DNA from: Chloroflexota bacterium
GTDB taxonomy: Bacteria > Chloroflexota > Anaerolineae > J102
Length of the DNA stretch: 44,337 bases
Assembly (NCBI GenBank): GCA_013151415.1
Contig: JAADII010000120.1
Location: forward strand, 1 to 44,337
Reading direction: 5' to 3'
Numbering within the stretch: position 1 is the stretch's first letter; the number at the start of each line of letters is the position of its first letter. Both the position numbers and the translations under genes were made by a program. Positions 1 to 7,504 of the stretch are shown here, piece by piece. A model generated the notes under the pieces. That model had not been told where the DNA came from and ran no database searches. It saw only the letters and a program-made list of their open reading frames with translations.

Positions 1-52
1 TCCCTCCCCACAGCCGCCTGACTCCAACGCACTATAACCTTGTAACGCCTAA

Positions 53-81
53 AGCATATCACAAAAAATAAACCCTGTCAA
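53..81 (-). promoter_or_regulatory. Sigma-70-type promoter reading left out of the window
   Basis: On the minus strand a perfect -35 TTGACA (76-81) is separated by 17 bp from an extended -10, TGATATGCT, whose hexamer TATGCT is at 53-58. Transcription would start near 46 and leave the window leftwards, toward a gene that cannot be seen. Two near-identical direct repeats lie just upstream (93-127). This is a pattern match only. Confidence 0.5.
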
Positions 82-92
82 TACATTTCGCA

Positions 93-127
93 CCTCAATT
101 TGTCTCAAGTAGGCCTCATTTTGTCTC
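93..127. repeat. Two direct repeats with 21 bp period (possible operator or element end)
   Basis: The 14-mer CCTCAATTTGTCTC (93-106) recurs with one mismatch as CCTCATTTTGTCTC (114-127), exactly 21 bp later. They sit directly upstream of the promoter at 53-81, as an activator site would. The adjacent TGTCAA at 76 followed by ATTTGTCTC-type repeats also resembles the end of a TniA/TnsB-like or related insertion element. No transposase or partner end is visible. The rest of 1-229 holds no gene I can support. Confidence 0.4.
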
Positions 128-229
128 GCGAATAAATTAGGGACGCGGAGGGCGGCTTTCATGCCAGAAATTGCCACAGTGAACGGCAAGCGCGACCGGT
201 TCATCTTGGACTTCGGAGCAAATTTGATC

Positions 230-1405
230 CTAGAGCATGTCTGTAATCGCACCGGCCGCGCGTCGGACTCCGCCCAGCTCATGCATCTCGGCCGCCAAAG
301 CCGCGGCGCGTTCGCGGAAATCGGGATGATGCACCACATCCGCCAGAATGAGGGGCGCGTTTTCCACCGTGAAATCCTTCGCCCGAATGCCATACCCCAC
401 CCCGGCCTGAGTCACCCGCGCGGCCTGGGGAAACTGATCGCCTGCATGGGGAACCACCACCTGGGGGACGCCATGAACCAGGGCCGCGTGGGTTGTCGCA
501 ACCCCGCCATGATGCACGATCGCGCGCAAATGCAGAAAGACCGCGTCGTAATCCACCCACTCCAGCACCGTGGCCCGGCCCGGCGGCGCTTCGCGCAAAC
601 TCGCCAGGACCTGCGGCGCGCGGCGTCCCGTCACAAGCAGACTCTGACACCCAACCATCTGTGCGCTCTCGGCCGCAAGCCGAAAAAAGGTCTCATCGTC
701 GGCAAAGGTCGAGCCGAGCGTCACCAGCACCAGGGGACGCCGGTCGGGCGGGGAAAAAGGCAAGGGCCTGGGGGAAGCGGGTAGGCCGCCGCAGAACACG
801 GTTTGAGGCGCGATTTGGGGGAGGTCCGCGTACCAGGCGCGGCAGAAGAAATCGAGATGAAGATGAGGCGAGCGAGGCATTCCACGCGGCAAGTCCCAAT
901 AGTCCCCGCGCACGCCCGCGGCCTGGCATAGGGCCATCACGGCCGTGGTGGCCTGGCCCGCGCCTTGAGTCTCCGGCAAGGCCGGACGGCCCACCACCAC
1001 CAACGGCAAATCCAACTTCTCGGCCAACAACGCGCCGGCCGCGGCGTATGGCTCCGCCAACACCACATCCGGTTTCCATTCCCCGGCCCGATTCTCCAGC
1101 TCGGCCAAAGCTGCAAGGACTGATTTGGGACTCAGCCACACGGCCAGAGCCCGTTCGCGGCGCATTTTAGCCCGCGTCTCGGCATCCAGTCCATCGGGCA
1201 AAGGCGGCATATTGTGTCGCCAGCCGCTGGTCTTCAGCCCAACAAATCTTAACCCCGCCGCGCGCACGGCCCCCTCCACCCCGCTCCCGCTGGCCCAAAC
1301 CACCTCATGCCCCCGCTCCTGCAAAGCCTGCGCCGTTTTCAAAAACCCGCCCCAATCCAAATGACCGGGCAAGTCGATGGAAAAACAGAGAATTCGTAAA
1401 GACAT
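230..1405 (-). CDS. MGT/UGT-like glycosyltransferase (GT1/GT28 type)
   Basis: This 391-residue GT-B glycosyltransferase probably transfers an NDP-sugar to a lipid, small molecule or glycan in the cytoplasm. The acceptor cannot be predicted. The N-terminus has the usual first strand and loop (FSIDLPGHLDWGG). The donor-binding signature HHGGVATTHAALVHGVPQ followed by PHAGDQFPQAARV lies near residues 298-325, as in macrolide/UDP-glucuronosyltransferase-like enzymes. Length is normal for the family. It follows the CBS-ACT gene by 43 bp. That gap holds 7-bp repeats and no clear ribosome binding site, so translation may be weak. It is separated from the polysaccharide operon by the terminator at 3747-3777, so a role in that pathway is not shown. 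Confidence 0.85.
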   Translation of the reverse strand: MSLRILCFSIDLPGHLDWGGFLKTAQALQERGHEVVWASGSGVEGAVRAAGLRFVGLKTSGWRHNMPPLPDGLDAETRAKMRRERALAVWLSPKSVLAALAELENRAGEWKPDVVLAEPYAAAGALLAEKLDLPLVVVGRPALPETQGAGQATTAVMALCQAAGVRGDYWDLPRGMPRSPHLHLDFFCRAWYADLPQIAPQTVFCGGLPASPRPLPFSPPDRRPLVLVTLGSTFADDETFFRLAAESAQMVGCQSLLVTGRRAPQVLASLREAPPGRATVLEWVDYDAVFLHLRAIVHHGGVATTHAALVHGVPQVVVPHAGDQFPQAARVTQAGVGYGIRAKDFTVENAPLILADVVHHPDFRERAAALAAEMHELGGVRRAAGAITDML

Positions 1406-1412
1406 GAAAACG

Positions 1413-1440
1413 AGTCAACAATCAACAGTCAACGGTGAAC
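1413..1440. repeat. Four 7-bp tandem repeats between genes
   Basis: Four consecutive heptamers (AGTCAAC, AATCAAC, AGTCAAC, GGTGAAC) fill most of the 43 bp gap ahead of the glycosyltransferase start. The fourth copy is degenerate. They occupy the place where a ribosome binding site would lie. They could be a slippage tract or a protein-binding repeat; nothing more can be said. Confidence 0.5.
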
Positions 1441-1448
1441 TGCGCCCC

Positions 1449-2033
1449 CTAAACCGTGCGAATGTCCAAAACCTCGACGCTGAGATCGGAGAGGATGTCC
1501 TCGAGATCTTGCTGCGTCAGGTCGCGCACTTTCATGACCAGCAGCTCGGTGGTGGGATCGGGCGTGGTGAAAGTGACCAGGCTAATGAAATTGCCCCCGG
1601 CCTTGGTGATGGCGTTGGTGATGTCGGCCAACATGCCGATGGTTTCGGGCACGCGCAGGGTCACGCGCACCCCGCGTTGCCGCGCGCCCAGCGCGTCCAC
1701 GGCCGCGCGGAACAGATCCGTCTGCGTGATGATGCCCACCAGGCGGCCATCTTCGAGCACCGGCAACGCGCTGACTTTGTTGTCGGCCATCACCCGCGCG
1801 GCTTCTTCGATGCACATATCGGGATGCGTGGTCACGGGATCGCGGACCATGCAATGTTTCACCGGCCCCTCGCCCACCAATCGATGCGCGTCAACGATGC
1901 CCACCAATTGTTCACCCTCCATCACCGGCACTCGCCGAAAATCTGAAGCGGCCAGCAATTGCCGCACCTCGGCCACGGTCGCGTCGGTCTGCACCGTGGT
2001 CACTTTGCGAGTCATGATATCTTTTACAAGCAT
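1449..2033 (-). CDS. CBS-CBS-ACT domain regulatory protein (AcuB-like)
   Basis: A 194-residue cytoplasmic protein with two CBS domains (about residues 1-60, starting MLVKDIMTRKVTTV, and 65-125, with DPVTTHPDMCIEEAA). A C-terminal ACT domain follows from about residue 133 (VRVTLRVPETIGMLADITNA). CBS pairs usually bind adenosine nucleotides and ACT domains bind amino acids, so this is probably a ligand sensor. AcuB proteins share the layout; the partner here is unknown. ATG 2033 is preferred over the in-frame codon 21 bp upstream because AAAGGAGGAGCGGA lies immediately before it. No membrane segment is visible. Confidence 0.85.
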   Translation of the reverse strand: MLVKDIMTRKVTTVQTDATVAEVRQLLAASDFRRVPVMEGEQLVGIVDAHRLVGEGPVKHCMVRDPVTTHPDMCIEEAARVMADNKVSALPVLEDGRLVGIITQTDLFRAAVDALGARQRGVRVTLRVPETIGMLADITNAITKAGGNFISLVTFTTPDPTTELLVMKVRDLTQQDLEDILSDLSVEVLDIRTV

Positions 2034-2133
2034 TCCGCTCCTCCTTTGCAACAATCGGTTTCAAAAAGCAGTAAAAGTTGGTGACGCCTGGCCGAGAATC
2101 GAATTCGACAAACTCGGACGCGCACTTTTGGGT

Positions 2134-2775
2134 CTACGCGCCATAAGGCGCGCGTTCTTCTTTGAGCCGGCTCAGCGCGCGATCGATGTCATCGCCTTCG
2201 ACGCCCTCCACTTTATCGTAAATATCGGCCAAAGGAAGCTCGCAATCGATGGATTCCAGCTTCACAACCGCTCGGCGACCCTGGTAGGCCGTAAGCAGCC
2301 AGCGATCATCGGGCTGACGCACATACTGATAAACTGTCATCCACTCCTGCGCCGCCAATACATATTCTCGAAGCGATTCCAACGAGCGATAATGGTCGAA
2401 TTTTCGGCTCAGATCATAACCCGCGGTGGATGGCGACAACACTTCGATGATCACGGTGGGGTTGAGGAGCGTATCGCGACGGTCGTCCTCGAATTCGGCC
2501 TTTCCGCACACCACCGTCACATCGGGATAAGTGTACGAACGATACGCGCGCGACCTCACCCGCATGTCGCTGGGATAGACCTTGCAGGGTCGCTTTTTCA
2601 ATTGCAAACCCAGATTCATGACGAGATTGGTCACAATCAAATTGTGCGTTTCGGTCGCGCCGGCCATAGCATAGACGCGACCATCAAAGTACTCGCTCTT
2701 GGTCTCGGCCTCTCGTTCGCGAGCCAGGTATTCTTCCGGGGTGAGACGAACTTTGGGAGAAGATTCGATAACCAT
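2134..2775 (-). CDS. Uma2 family endonuclease (DUF820)
   Basis: A 213-residue protein of the Uma2/DUF820 family, a PD-(D/E)XK nuclease-fold group expanded in Cyanobacteria and Chloroflexota and of unclear biological role. Visible hallmarks: LTPEEYLAREREAETKSEY at the N-terminus, YPDVTVVCG (the Asp of the fold) near residue 83, IIEVLSPSTAGYDLSRKF near 108-125 (Glu and Lys of the active site), and YVLAAQEWMTVYQYVR after it. Length is typical. A GGAGG directly abuts the ATG with no spacing, so initiation may be inefficient or the start may differ slightly. No neighbour suggests a specific job. Confidence 0.88.
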   Translation of the reverse strand: MVIESSPKVRLTPEEYLAREREAETKSEYFDGRVYAMAGATETHNLIVTNLVMNLGLQLKKRPCKVYPSDMRVRSRAYRSYTYPDVTVVCGKAEFEDDRRDTLLNPTVIIEVLSPSTAGYDLSRKFDHYRSLESLREYVLAAQEWMTVYQYVRQPDDRWLLTAYQGRRAVVKLESIDCELPLADIYDKVEGVEGDDIDRALSRLKEERAPYGA

Positions 2776-2820
2776 CCTCCATCACTCATTTTTCATGCGG
2801 GTGCGTCCACTTACATCAGT

Positions 2821-3717
2821 TTATTTATACCCGAATTCGCGAAACACGTCCAGCGCGAGGTCGGGTCGGTCGGTCATAATGCCATCCGCGCCCAAAGCCA
2901 GTAAGCGACGCATTTCATCGGGATCGTCGATGGTCCAGTAATGCACTTTCTGATTCTTGCTATGCGCGGCGTCGATGAATGTTTTCGTATCCAGCCGAAC
3001 GCCGCCCCGTTCCACGGGAATCTGGTAAGCGTCGGAGAGAGGACGATGAAAGCGCGTGAGATAAAGACGACTGAGAATGTAAAACGTGCGAATCTCGCCG
3101 GGCGCGGCCGCGCTGGCCACATAAGGCGCCACCTGACGGAAATACTTCATGGTCTCATCATCGAAGCTGCTGACAATCACCCGGTCGGCCGCGCCCGCCT
3201 CCTCGATCACTTCGACCAAACGCTCCACAGACTCGGGCGCGTAATCCTTGATCTCGATATTGATGATATGTTCGGGAAAGGCGGAAAACACTTCGGTGAG
3301 AGTGGGGATGACAATATCCTGGCCGCGGTAAGGATACGTCGCGCCATCATCAGGCGTAAACCAATAGCCCGCGTCCAACTGCTTCAGCTGGGCCACGGTC
3401 ATTTCACGCACCTTGCCCTGGCCATTGGTCGTGCGGTCTACGGTTGAGTCATGCATGACCACCAGTTCCCCATCCTTGGTCAGACGCACATCCAGCTCCA
3501 GCACGTCCGCGCCAATTTTGGCCGCGTTTCGAAAGGCTGGAATCGTGTTTTCGGGCATCAAATCAGCGCCTCCGCGATGAGCAAAGAGCAAAGGCCGGGC
3601 GGACGCAAACACCGGCCGATCGTGTCTCGGCGCGACCGTAATGGCTCGATGCAAGGCGAAGATGAGCAAAATGATGAACAGAGAAAGAACAATGCGAATA
3701 AGAATGTCGCGGCTCAT
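2821..3717 (-). CDS. Membrane-anchored glycerophosphodiester phosphodiesterase
   Basis: A 298-residue GDPD/GlpQ-family enzyme that hydrolyses glycerophosphodiesters to glycerol-3-phosphate and an alcohol. An uncleaved N-terminal helix (about residues 5-27) probably anchors it with the catalytic domain outside. Active-site residues are in place: His47-Arg48 (FAHRGG), Glu56-Asn57 (MPENTIPAF), Glu74 and Asp76 (ELDVRLTKDG), and His89 (VVMHD). An in-frame codon at 3780 is rejected as the start because it lies inside the terminator and -10 region. ATG 3717 gives a sensible membrane anchor but has no strong Shine-Dalgarno. Its own promoter is probably the extended -10 at 3779-3784. Confidence 0.9.
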   Translation of the reverse strand: MSRDILIRIVLSLFIILLIFALHRAITVAPRHDRPVFASARPLLFAHRGGADLMPENTIPAFRNAAKIGADVLELDVRLTKDGELVVMHDSTVDRTTNGQGKVREMTVAQLKQLDAGYWFTPDDGATYPYRGQDIVIPTLTEVFSAFPEHIINIEIKDYAPESVERLVEVIEEAGAADRVIVSSFDDETMKYFRQVAPYVASAAAPGEIRTFYILSRLYLTRFHRPLSDAYQIPVERGGVRLDTKTFIDAAHSKNQKVHYWTIDDPDEMRRLLALGADGIMTDRPDLALDVFREFGYK

Positions 3718-3746
3718 AAGAAACAATTTTGAAAGGGGTGCATGAA

Positions 3747-3777
3747 AGGCAAAAGGGCGACCGTAACGGTCGCCCTT
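3747..3777 (-). terminator. Intrinsic terminator of the polysaccharide operon
   Basis: An 11-bp perfect stem (AAGGGCGACCG, 3777-3767, and CGGTCGCCCTT, 3763-3753) with a TTA loop is followed on the minus strand by TTTTGCCTTT. It lies 62 bp past the stop of the aminotransferase gene and should end the ~20 kb operon that begins near 23.77 kb. Confidence 0.8.
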
Positions 3778-3778
3778 C

Positions 3779-3825
3779 ATTATAACACCATTTCGATCTC
3801 ACCCTTGCATCCTCACCCTTGCATC
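3779..3825 (-). promoter_or_regulatory. Extended -10 promoter with tandem 14-bp repeats over the -35 region
   Basis: On the minus strand TGTTATAAT is a consensus extended -10, with hexamer TATAAT at 3779-3784. No good -35 is present. Instead, a perfect tandem duplication of a 14-mer (plus-strand CTCACCCTTGCATC at 3798-3811 and 3812-3825) covers roughly -26 to -53. The predicted start (~3772) lies inside the 5' arm of the terminator above, so transcripts from here would lack part of that arm. It probably drives the glycerophosphodiesterase gene. Confidence 0.5.
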
Positions 3826-3838
3826 GGGTTATAAGTGA

Positions 3839-4990
3839 TCATGCACACTCATGTAAGACCCTTTTTCCCACATCGGAAACCATTTCGGCCACGCGCGTCA
3901 CGTGATCTTCATTCATGATGGTTCCCGAAGGAAGACAAAGACCTTTCTCGAACAGCTCCTCAGCCACAGCCCCGCCCACGATCTCGCAATCGCGAAACAC
4001 CGGCTGCAAATGCATGGGCTTCCACAAGGGGCGAGATTCGATGTTCTCGGCCTCCAACGCCCGACGCACATCTTCGCGGGTGGCGCCAAACTCCTCCGGT
4101 TCGATGAGGATGACGGTCAGCCAGCGCGTGGCCCTGCCCCACGGCGCTTCGGGCATGAAAGTGACGCCGGGAAGGTCGGCCAGGTTTTGGCGGTACCATT
4201 CGAAAATGCGGCGCTTTTGCTCCACGCGCTCGGCCAACACGCGAATCTGGCCGCGGCCCACGGCCGCGAGCAAGTTGCTCATACGATAATTATAGCCGAT
4301 TTCGGAATGTTCGTAATGGGGTGCGGGATCGCGCGCCTGGGTGGAAAGCTTGCGCGCGTGAGCAATGAGATCAGCGTCATCTGACACCAACATCCCCCCG
4401 CCCGATGTGGTGATGATTTTGTTGCCGTTGAACGAAAAAATGCCCGCTGCGCCAAACGCGCCCGGTGAGCGACCTTTGTAAGTCGCGCCCAGGGCCTCGG
4501 CCGCATCCTCGATGAGAGGGACGTCATACTCGAGACAAATTTCTCCAATGCGGTCGATGTCGGCCGTCTGGCCGTAAAGATGCACCAGCACCACGGCCTT
4601 GGGCAATCGGCCTTCTCGCGCTTTGCGGGCGAGGGTTTCGGCCAGCAGGTCGGGATCCATGTTCCATGAAACCCGCTCGCTGTCGATGAAGACCGGCTTC
4701 GCGCCCAGATAAACCACCGGATTGGCGCTGGCCGCAAAAGTGAGGGTGGAGACGATAACCTCATCGCCGGGTTCTACGCCCAAGTGAATGAGCGCTAGAT
4801 GAATGGCGGCCGTGCCCGAACTGAGAGCGAGCGCGTGTTTCGCGGCCACCAGCTCCGCGAACTCCTGCTCGAATGCGTCCACCTGAGGGCCAAGCGGCGC
4901 GATCCAGTTGCTCTCGAATGCTTCTTGCAAAAATTGCCATTCGAGACCTGACATGTGGGGTGGGGAAAGGTAAAGACGAGGGCGCGTCAT
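3839..4990 (-). CDS. PLP-dependent sugar aminotransferase (PglE/EpsN-like)
   Basis: A 383-residue DegT/DnrJ/EryC1/StrS aminotransferase. By family and context it should convert a UDP-4-keto-6-deoxy-GlcNAc intermediate into the 4-amino sugar for the neighbouring acetyltransferase. Key features: substrate/PLP region SSGTAAIH (58-64), EDAAEALGA with Asp162 binding the pyridine nitrogen, and Lys191 in SFNGNKIITTSGGGM forming the internal aldimine. The opening (LYLSPPHMSG.E..F..EAF..NWIAPLGP) matches the PglE/EpsN subgroup. It is the last gene of the operon, 7 bp after the acetyltransferase gene. The 4,6-dehydratase PglF that would supply the substrate is not in the window. Confidence 0.9.
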   Translation of the reverse strand: MTRPRLYLSPPHMSGLEWQFLQEAFESNWIAPLGPQVDAFEQEFAELVAAKHALALSSGTAAIHLALIHLGVEPGDEVIVSTLTFAASANPVVYLGAKPVFIDSERVSWNMDPDLLAETLARKAREGRLPKAVVLVHLYGQTADIDRIGEICLEYDVPLIEDAAEALGATYKGRSPGAFGAAGIFSFNGNKIITTSGGGMLVSDDADLIAHARKLSTQARDPAPHYEHSEIGYNYRMSNLLAAVGRGQIRVLAERVEQKRRIFEWYRQNLADLPGVTFMPEAPWGRATRWLTVILIEPEEFGATREDVRRALEAENIESRPLWKPMHLQPVFRDCEIVGGAVAEELFEKGLCLPSGTIMNEDHVTRVAEMVSDVGKRVLHECA

Positions 4991-4997
4991 GTGCGAA

Positions 4998-5639
4998 TCA
5001 TCCCTTTTTTAGCAATCGGGCCGGAACCCCGACCGCGGTGACATTGGGTGGAATATCATGGAGGACAACCGAGCCCGCCCCGACAACGCTCCATCCGCCC
5101 ACGCGTCTTCGAGGCGTCACTGTTGCGCCAATGCCCACGAACGCGCCCTCTTCCACTTCGACCTCACCGCCGAGATGGGCGCCCGGGGCAATGTGAACAT
5201 GGGCGCGGATGCGATTATGATGATCAATGGTGCAACCGGTGTTCAAAATCACATTCTCGCCGATGACCGAGCCAGGATTGACGACGACGCCGGCGCAGAT
5301 CATCGCGCCGCGGCCAATTTGCACATCCGGAGCAATCACTGTGCGTGGATGGCGGGCCACGACGAAACGTTCGCCTTGCTCGCTCAATCTCGCAAACAAA
5401 CGCCTTCGCGTTTGATTGTCGCCCACCGCGACAACAATCGCATCATGCGAGATAGTGGATAGCAAAGAAAGGCTTCCAAAAACAGGTAGCTGCAAAAAAC
5501 GCTTTTCCCATAGAGCGTCGTTGTCATCCAGATAGCCGATCGGACGCAACGATGCGTCATCTTCATATATTCGCCATAAGATATCGGCCACCACCTGGGC
5601 ATGGCCGCCAGCGCCGATGATCAAGACATGCTTGCTCAT
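4998..5639 (-). CDS. PglD/NeuD-family sugar O/N-acetyltransferase
   Basis: A 213-residue acetyltransferase of the PglD/NeuD family, which uses acetyl-CoA to acetylate an amino sugar. An N-terminal nucleotide-sugar-binding Rossmann segment (HVLIIGAGGHAQVVADIL, residues 3-20) precedes a left-handed beta-helix of hexapeptide repeats (from about residue 100: IGRGAMICAGVVVNPGS, IGENVILNTGCTIDHHN). The conserved DHHN carries the catalytic-base His. Length is typical. Its ATG overlaps the stop of the sugar transferase gene (ATGA), and the aminotransferase follows 7 bp later. This PglC-PglD-PglE order supports N,N'-diacetylbacillosamine-type priming. Confidence 0.9.
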   Translation of the reverse strand: MSKHVLIIGAGGHAQVVADILWRIYEDDASLRPIGYLDDNDALWEKRFLQLPVFGSLSLLSTISHDAIVVAVGDNQTRRRLFARLSEQGERFVVARHPRTVIAPDVQIGRGAMICAGVVVNPGSVIGENVILNTGCTIDHHNRIRAHVHIAPGAHLGGEVEVEEGAFVGIGATVTPRRRVGGWSVVGAGSVVLHDIPPNVTAVGVPARLLKKG

Positions 5640-6253
5640 GAACGACTGCCCATGAATTCTTCCATCGTGGCCCGCCCAGGCTGGTTGACGCCCTCCCGTT
5701 TAATGGTTTTCCATAAGGTCAGAGCAAGTATCTTTAGATCAAGCCGAAAAGTGAGATGATCGACATACCAAACATCCAACCCAAAACGCTCTTCCCATGA
5801 AAGCGTATTTCGGCCATTGACTTGCGCCCAACCGGTGATGCCGGGCCGCACTTCATGTCGGCGCATCTGTTCGGACGTATATCGCTCGAGATATTGCATG
5901 AGCAAGGGGCGAGGCCCCACCAGACTCATGTCGCCTTTAATGACATTGAACAATTCGGGCAATTCGTCCAGGCTGAGGCTGCGGAGAAAACGACCAAATG
6001 GGGTCAAGCGTTCGGCATCGGACAACAGGTTTCCCCGAGCGTCACGCGCGTCGAGCATGGTGCGAAACTTGTAAATGATAAAAGGCTTGCCGTGCAATCC
6101 GGGTCGCTGTTGACGAAAGAAGATGGGCGAACCAAGCATGGACCACACAAGCAAAGCCACCACAAGCAATACAGGCGACAAAATGATGATCGCAACCGTG
6201 GCCACAATCAGATCGAAAACTCGTTTGCCGCGATGACGATAGAATCCGTTCAT
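5636..6253 (-). CDS. PglC/EpsL-like initiating phosphoglycosyl transferase
   Basis: A 205-residue monotopic phosphoglycosyl transferase (bacterial sugar transferase family). It transfers the first sugar-1-phosphate from a UDP-sugar to undecaprenyl phosphate at the inner face of the membrane. Visible: the N-terminal reentrant hydrophobic segment (KRVFDLIVATVAIIILSPVL), the motif IIYKFRTM, the catalytic Asp-Glu dyad in SLDELPELFNV, GDMSLVGPRPLL, and RPGITGWAQVNGRN. It has the minimal PglC size rather than the longer WbaP type, which fits the adjacent PglD and PglE homologues. ATG 6253 is chosen over an in-frame codon 27 bp upstream because GAAGGGGG lies before it. Confidence 0.92.
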   Translation of the reverse strand: MNGFYRHRGKRVFDLIVATVAIIILSPVLLVVALLVWSMLGSPIFFRQQRPGLHGKPFIIYKFRTMLDARDARGNLLSDAERLTPFGRFLRSLSLDELPELFNVIKGDMSLVGPRPLLMQYLERYTSEQMRRHEVRPGITGWAQVNGRNTLSWEERFGLDVWYVDHLTFRLDLKILALTLWKTIKREGVNQPGRATMEEFMGSRS

Positions 6254-6269
6254 GAGCGCGCCCCCTTCA

Positions 6270-7475
6270 TCATGAGTCACTCATGCTTTCCAGCAAACGT
6301 TTGAAAGCCTGAGCCTGACGAGCGCGGTTGAAATGTTGGACCACGCGCTCCCGCCCGCGCTCACCCATGGCCCGCGCCATCTCCGGATCATCGGCCAAAA
6401 CGGTTATGGCTTTAGCCAGGGCCTTATCGTCGCCCGGCGGGACAAAAACGCCCGCGCCGGCCTCCTCGACCACCGAACGAATTACGCCATCGATGGCAAG
6501 CACGATGGGACGGCCTGCCGCCATGTAATCAAAGACTTTGTTGGGATACGTGGTGCGAAACATGGGGATATCTTGCAAAATGGCCACGCATGCATCCGAT
6601 GCGGCCAAGACTTCGGGCATTTGGGCTTTAGGCAATGGACCGGTGAATGTCACATTATCCAAGGCCCATTCACGGCTCAAGGTTTCAAGCCGCGAACGCT
6701 CTTTGCCGTCGCCAACCAGGAGGAAGTGAATATCCTTGCGCTCGCGCAAATGATGGGCTGCACGCAACAGGGTCGAGATGTCGTTGGCCAACCCCAAGGC
6801 GCCGGCATACGTAACAACAAAAGACGCCTCCACGCCCCATTGCCGCCGGAAGGCCGAACCCCGATTTGCGGGATCAAACATGCCTACATCGACGCCGTTG
6901 GGGATGAAGGATATCTTGGTTGGATGGACGCCGGTTTCGATGAGATAATCGCGATAGGCTGGTGAATTCACCAAGAGATGAGAGGCGCGAGCGTAAAGAA
7001 AACGTTCGAGCCATCGACTGAGCGCAATAAGCAAAGGGTTGGTGAGCACCCCCATGTCAATGGCGAACTCAGGCCAGAGATCGCGCACCTCTAGCAAGAA
7101 AGGCCGCCGTCGAATCGCGGCCACAAACCAGGCGGAAAGGGACTGGAAGATGGGTGGCGTGGTGCCTATCACCACATCGACATCTTTTACGCGCAACGCG
7201 GCCAAAGTGGAGGAGACCATGAAAACAACGAATACAATGATACGCCAGAGAAAACTTCGATGCAAACTAGAGGGGGCGTAAGCGCGAATCACGTCAACGC
7301 CCTCGTAGTTGCATCGTCCAGTGGCGGTCCGCCGTCCTGAAAGATAACTCACCGGACTAGCCACCACAGTAAAACGGTGGCCATGTTCGACGCAGTGGCG
7401 GGCCAGCTCGAAATGCCGCGTTCCGCCTGGCTCTCCGGGAGCGACAAACGCTTGATGAATGAGAAGTGCGTGCAT
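6270..7475 (-). CDS. GT4 glycosyltransferase, WbuB-like
   Basis: A GT-B family-4 glycosyltransferase of 401 residues, acting at the cytoplasmic membrane face on lipid-linked precursors. The opening LLIHQAF.APGE.GGTRHFELA closely follows the pattern of WbuB-type N-acetyl-L-fucosamine transferases, which often act next to PglC-like initiators. The C-terminal donor site includes FVVTYAGALGLANDI, LLVGDGKER and PNKVFDYMAAGRPIVLAIDG. ATG 7475 starts exactly at the family consensus. A second ATG at 7508 would overlap the preceding stop as ATGA and add 11 residues, so translation may begin there. WbuB specificity is only a suggestion. Confidence 0.87.
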   Translation of the reverse strand: MHALLIHQAFVAPGEPGGTRHFELARHCVEHGHRFTVVASPVSYLSGRRTATGRCNYEGVDVIRAYAPSSLHRSFLWRIIVFVVFMVSSTLAALRVKDVDVVIGTTPPIFQSLSAWFVAAIRRRPFLLEVRDLWPEFAIDMGVLTNPLLIALSRWLERFLYARASHLLVNSPAYRDYLIETGVHPTKISFIPNGVDVGMFDPANRGSAFRRQWGVEASFVVTYAGALGLANDISTLLRAAHHLRERKDIHFLLVGDGKERSRLETLSREWALDNVTFTGPLPKAQMPEVLAASDACVAILQDIPMFRTTYPNKVFDYMAAGRPIVLAIDGVIRSVVEEAGAGVFVPPGDDKALAKAITVLADDPEMARAMGERGRERVVQHFNRARQAQAFKRLLESMSDS

Positions 7476-7504
7476 AAATGAAGCGAACTCCACGAACGAG
7501 CCAT

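Noticed and set aside
161-784. Plus-strand open frame at the left edge
   Set aside because: Antisense to the 3' part of the MGT-like glycosyltransferase, with no motif and Arg/His-rich content typical of a shadow frame.
1456-2904. 482-codon open frame on the plus strand
   Set aside because: It lies antisense to the CBS-ACT, Uma2 and glycerophosphodiesterase genes, which have clear family motifs. Its product is low-complexity and matches no family. Long antisense frames are expected at this base composition.
3717-3780. Longer N-terminus for the glycerophosphodiesterase starting at 3780
   Set aside because: That start lies in the terminator hairpin and the -10 element, and the extra residues do not match the family.
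4528-4545. GAGACAAATTT inside the aminotransferase gene, considered as the other end of a transposon starting at 76
   Set aside because: It is within conserved coding sequence, a single copy without 21-bp repeats or a terminal TGACA, so the resemblance is chance.
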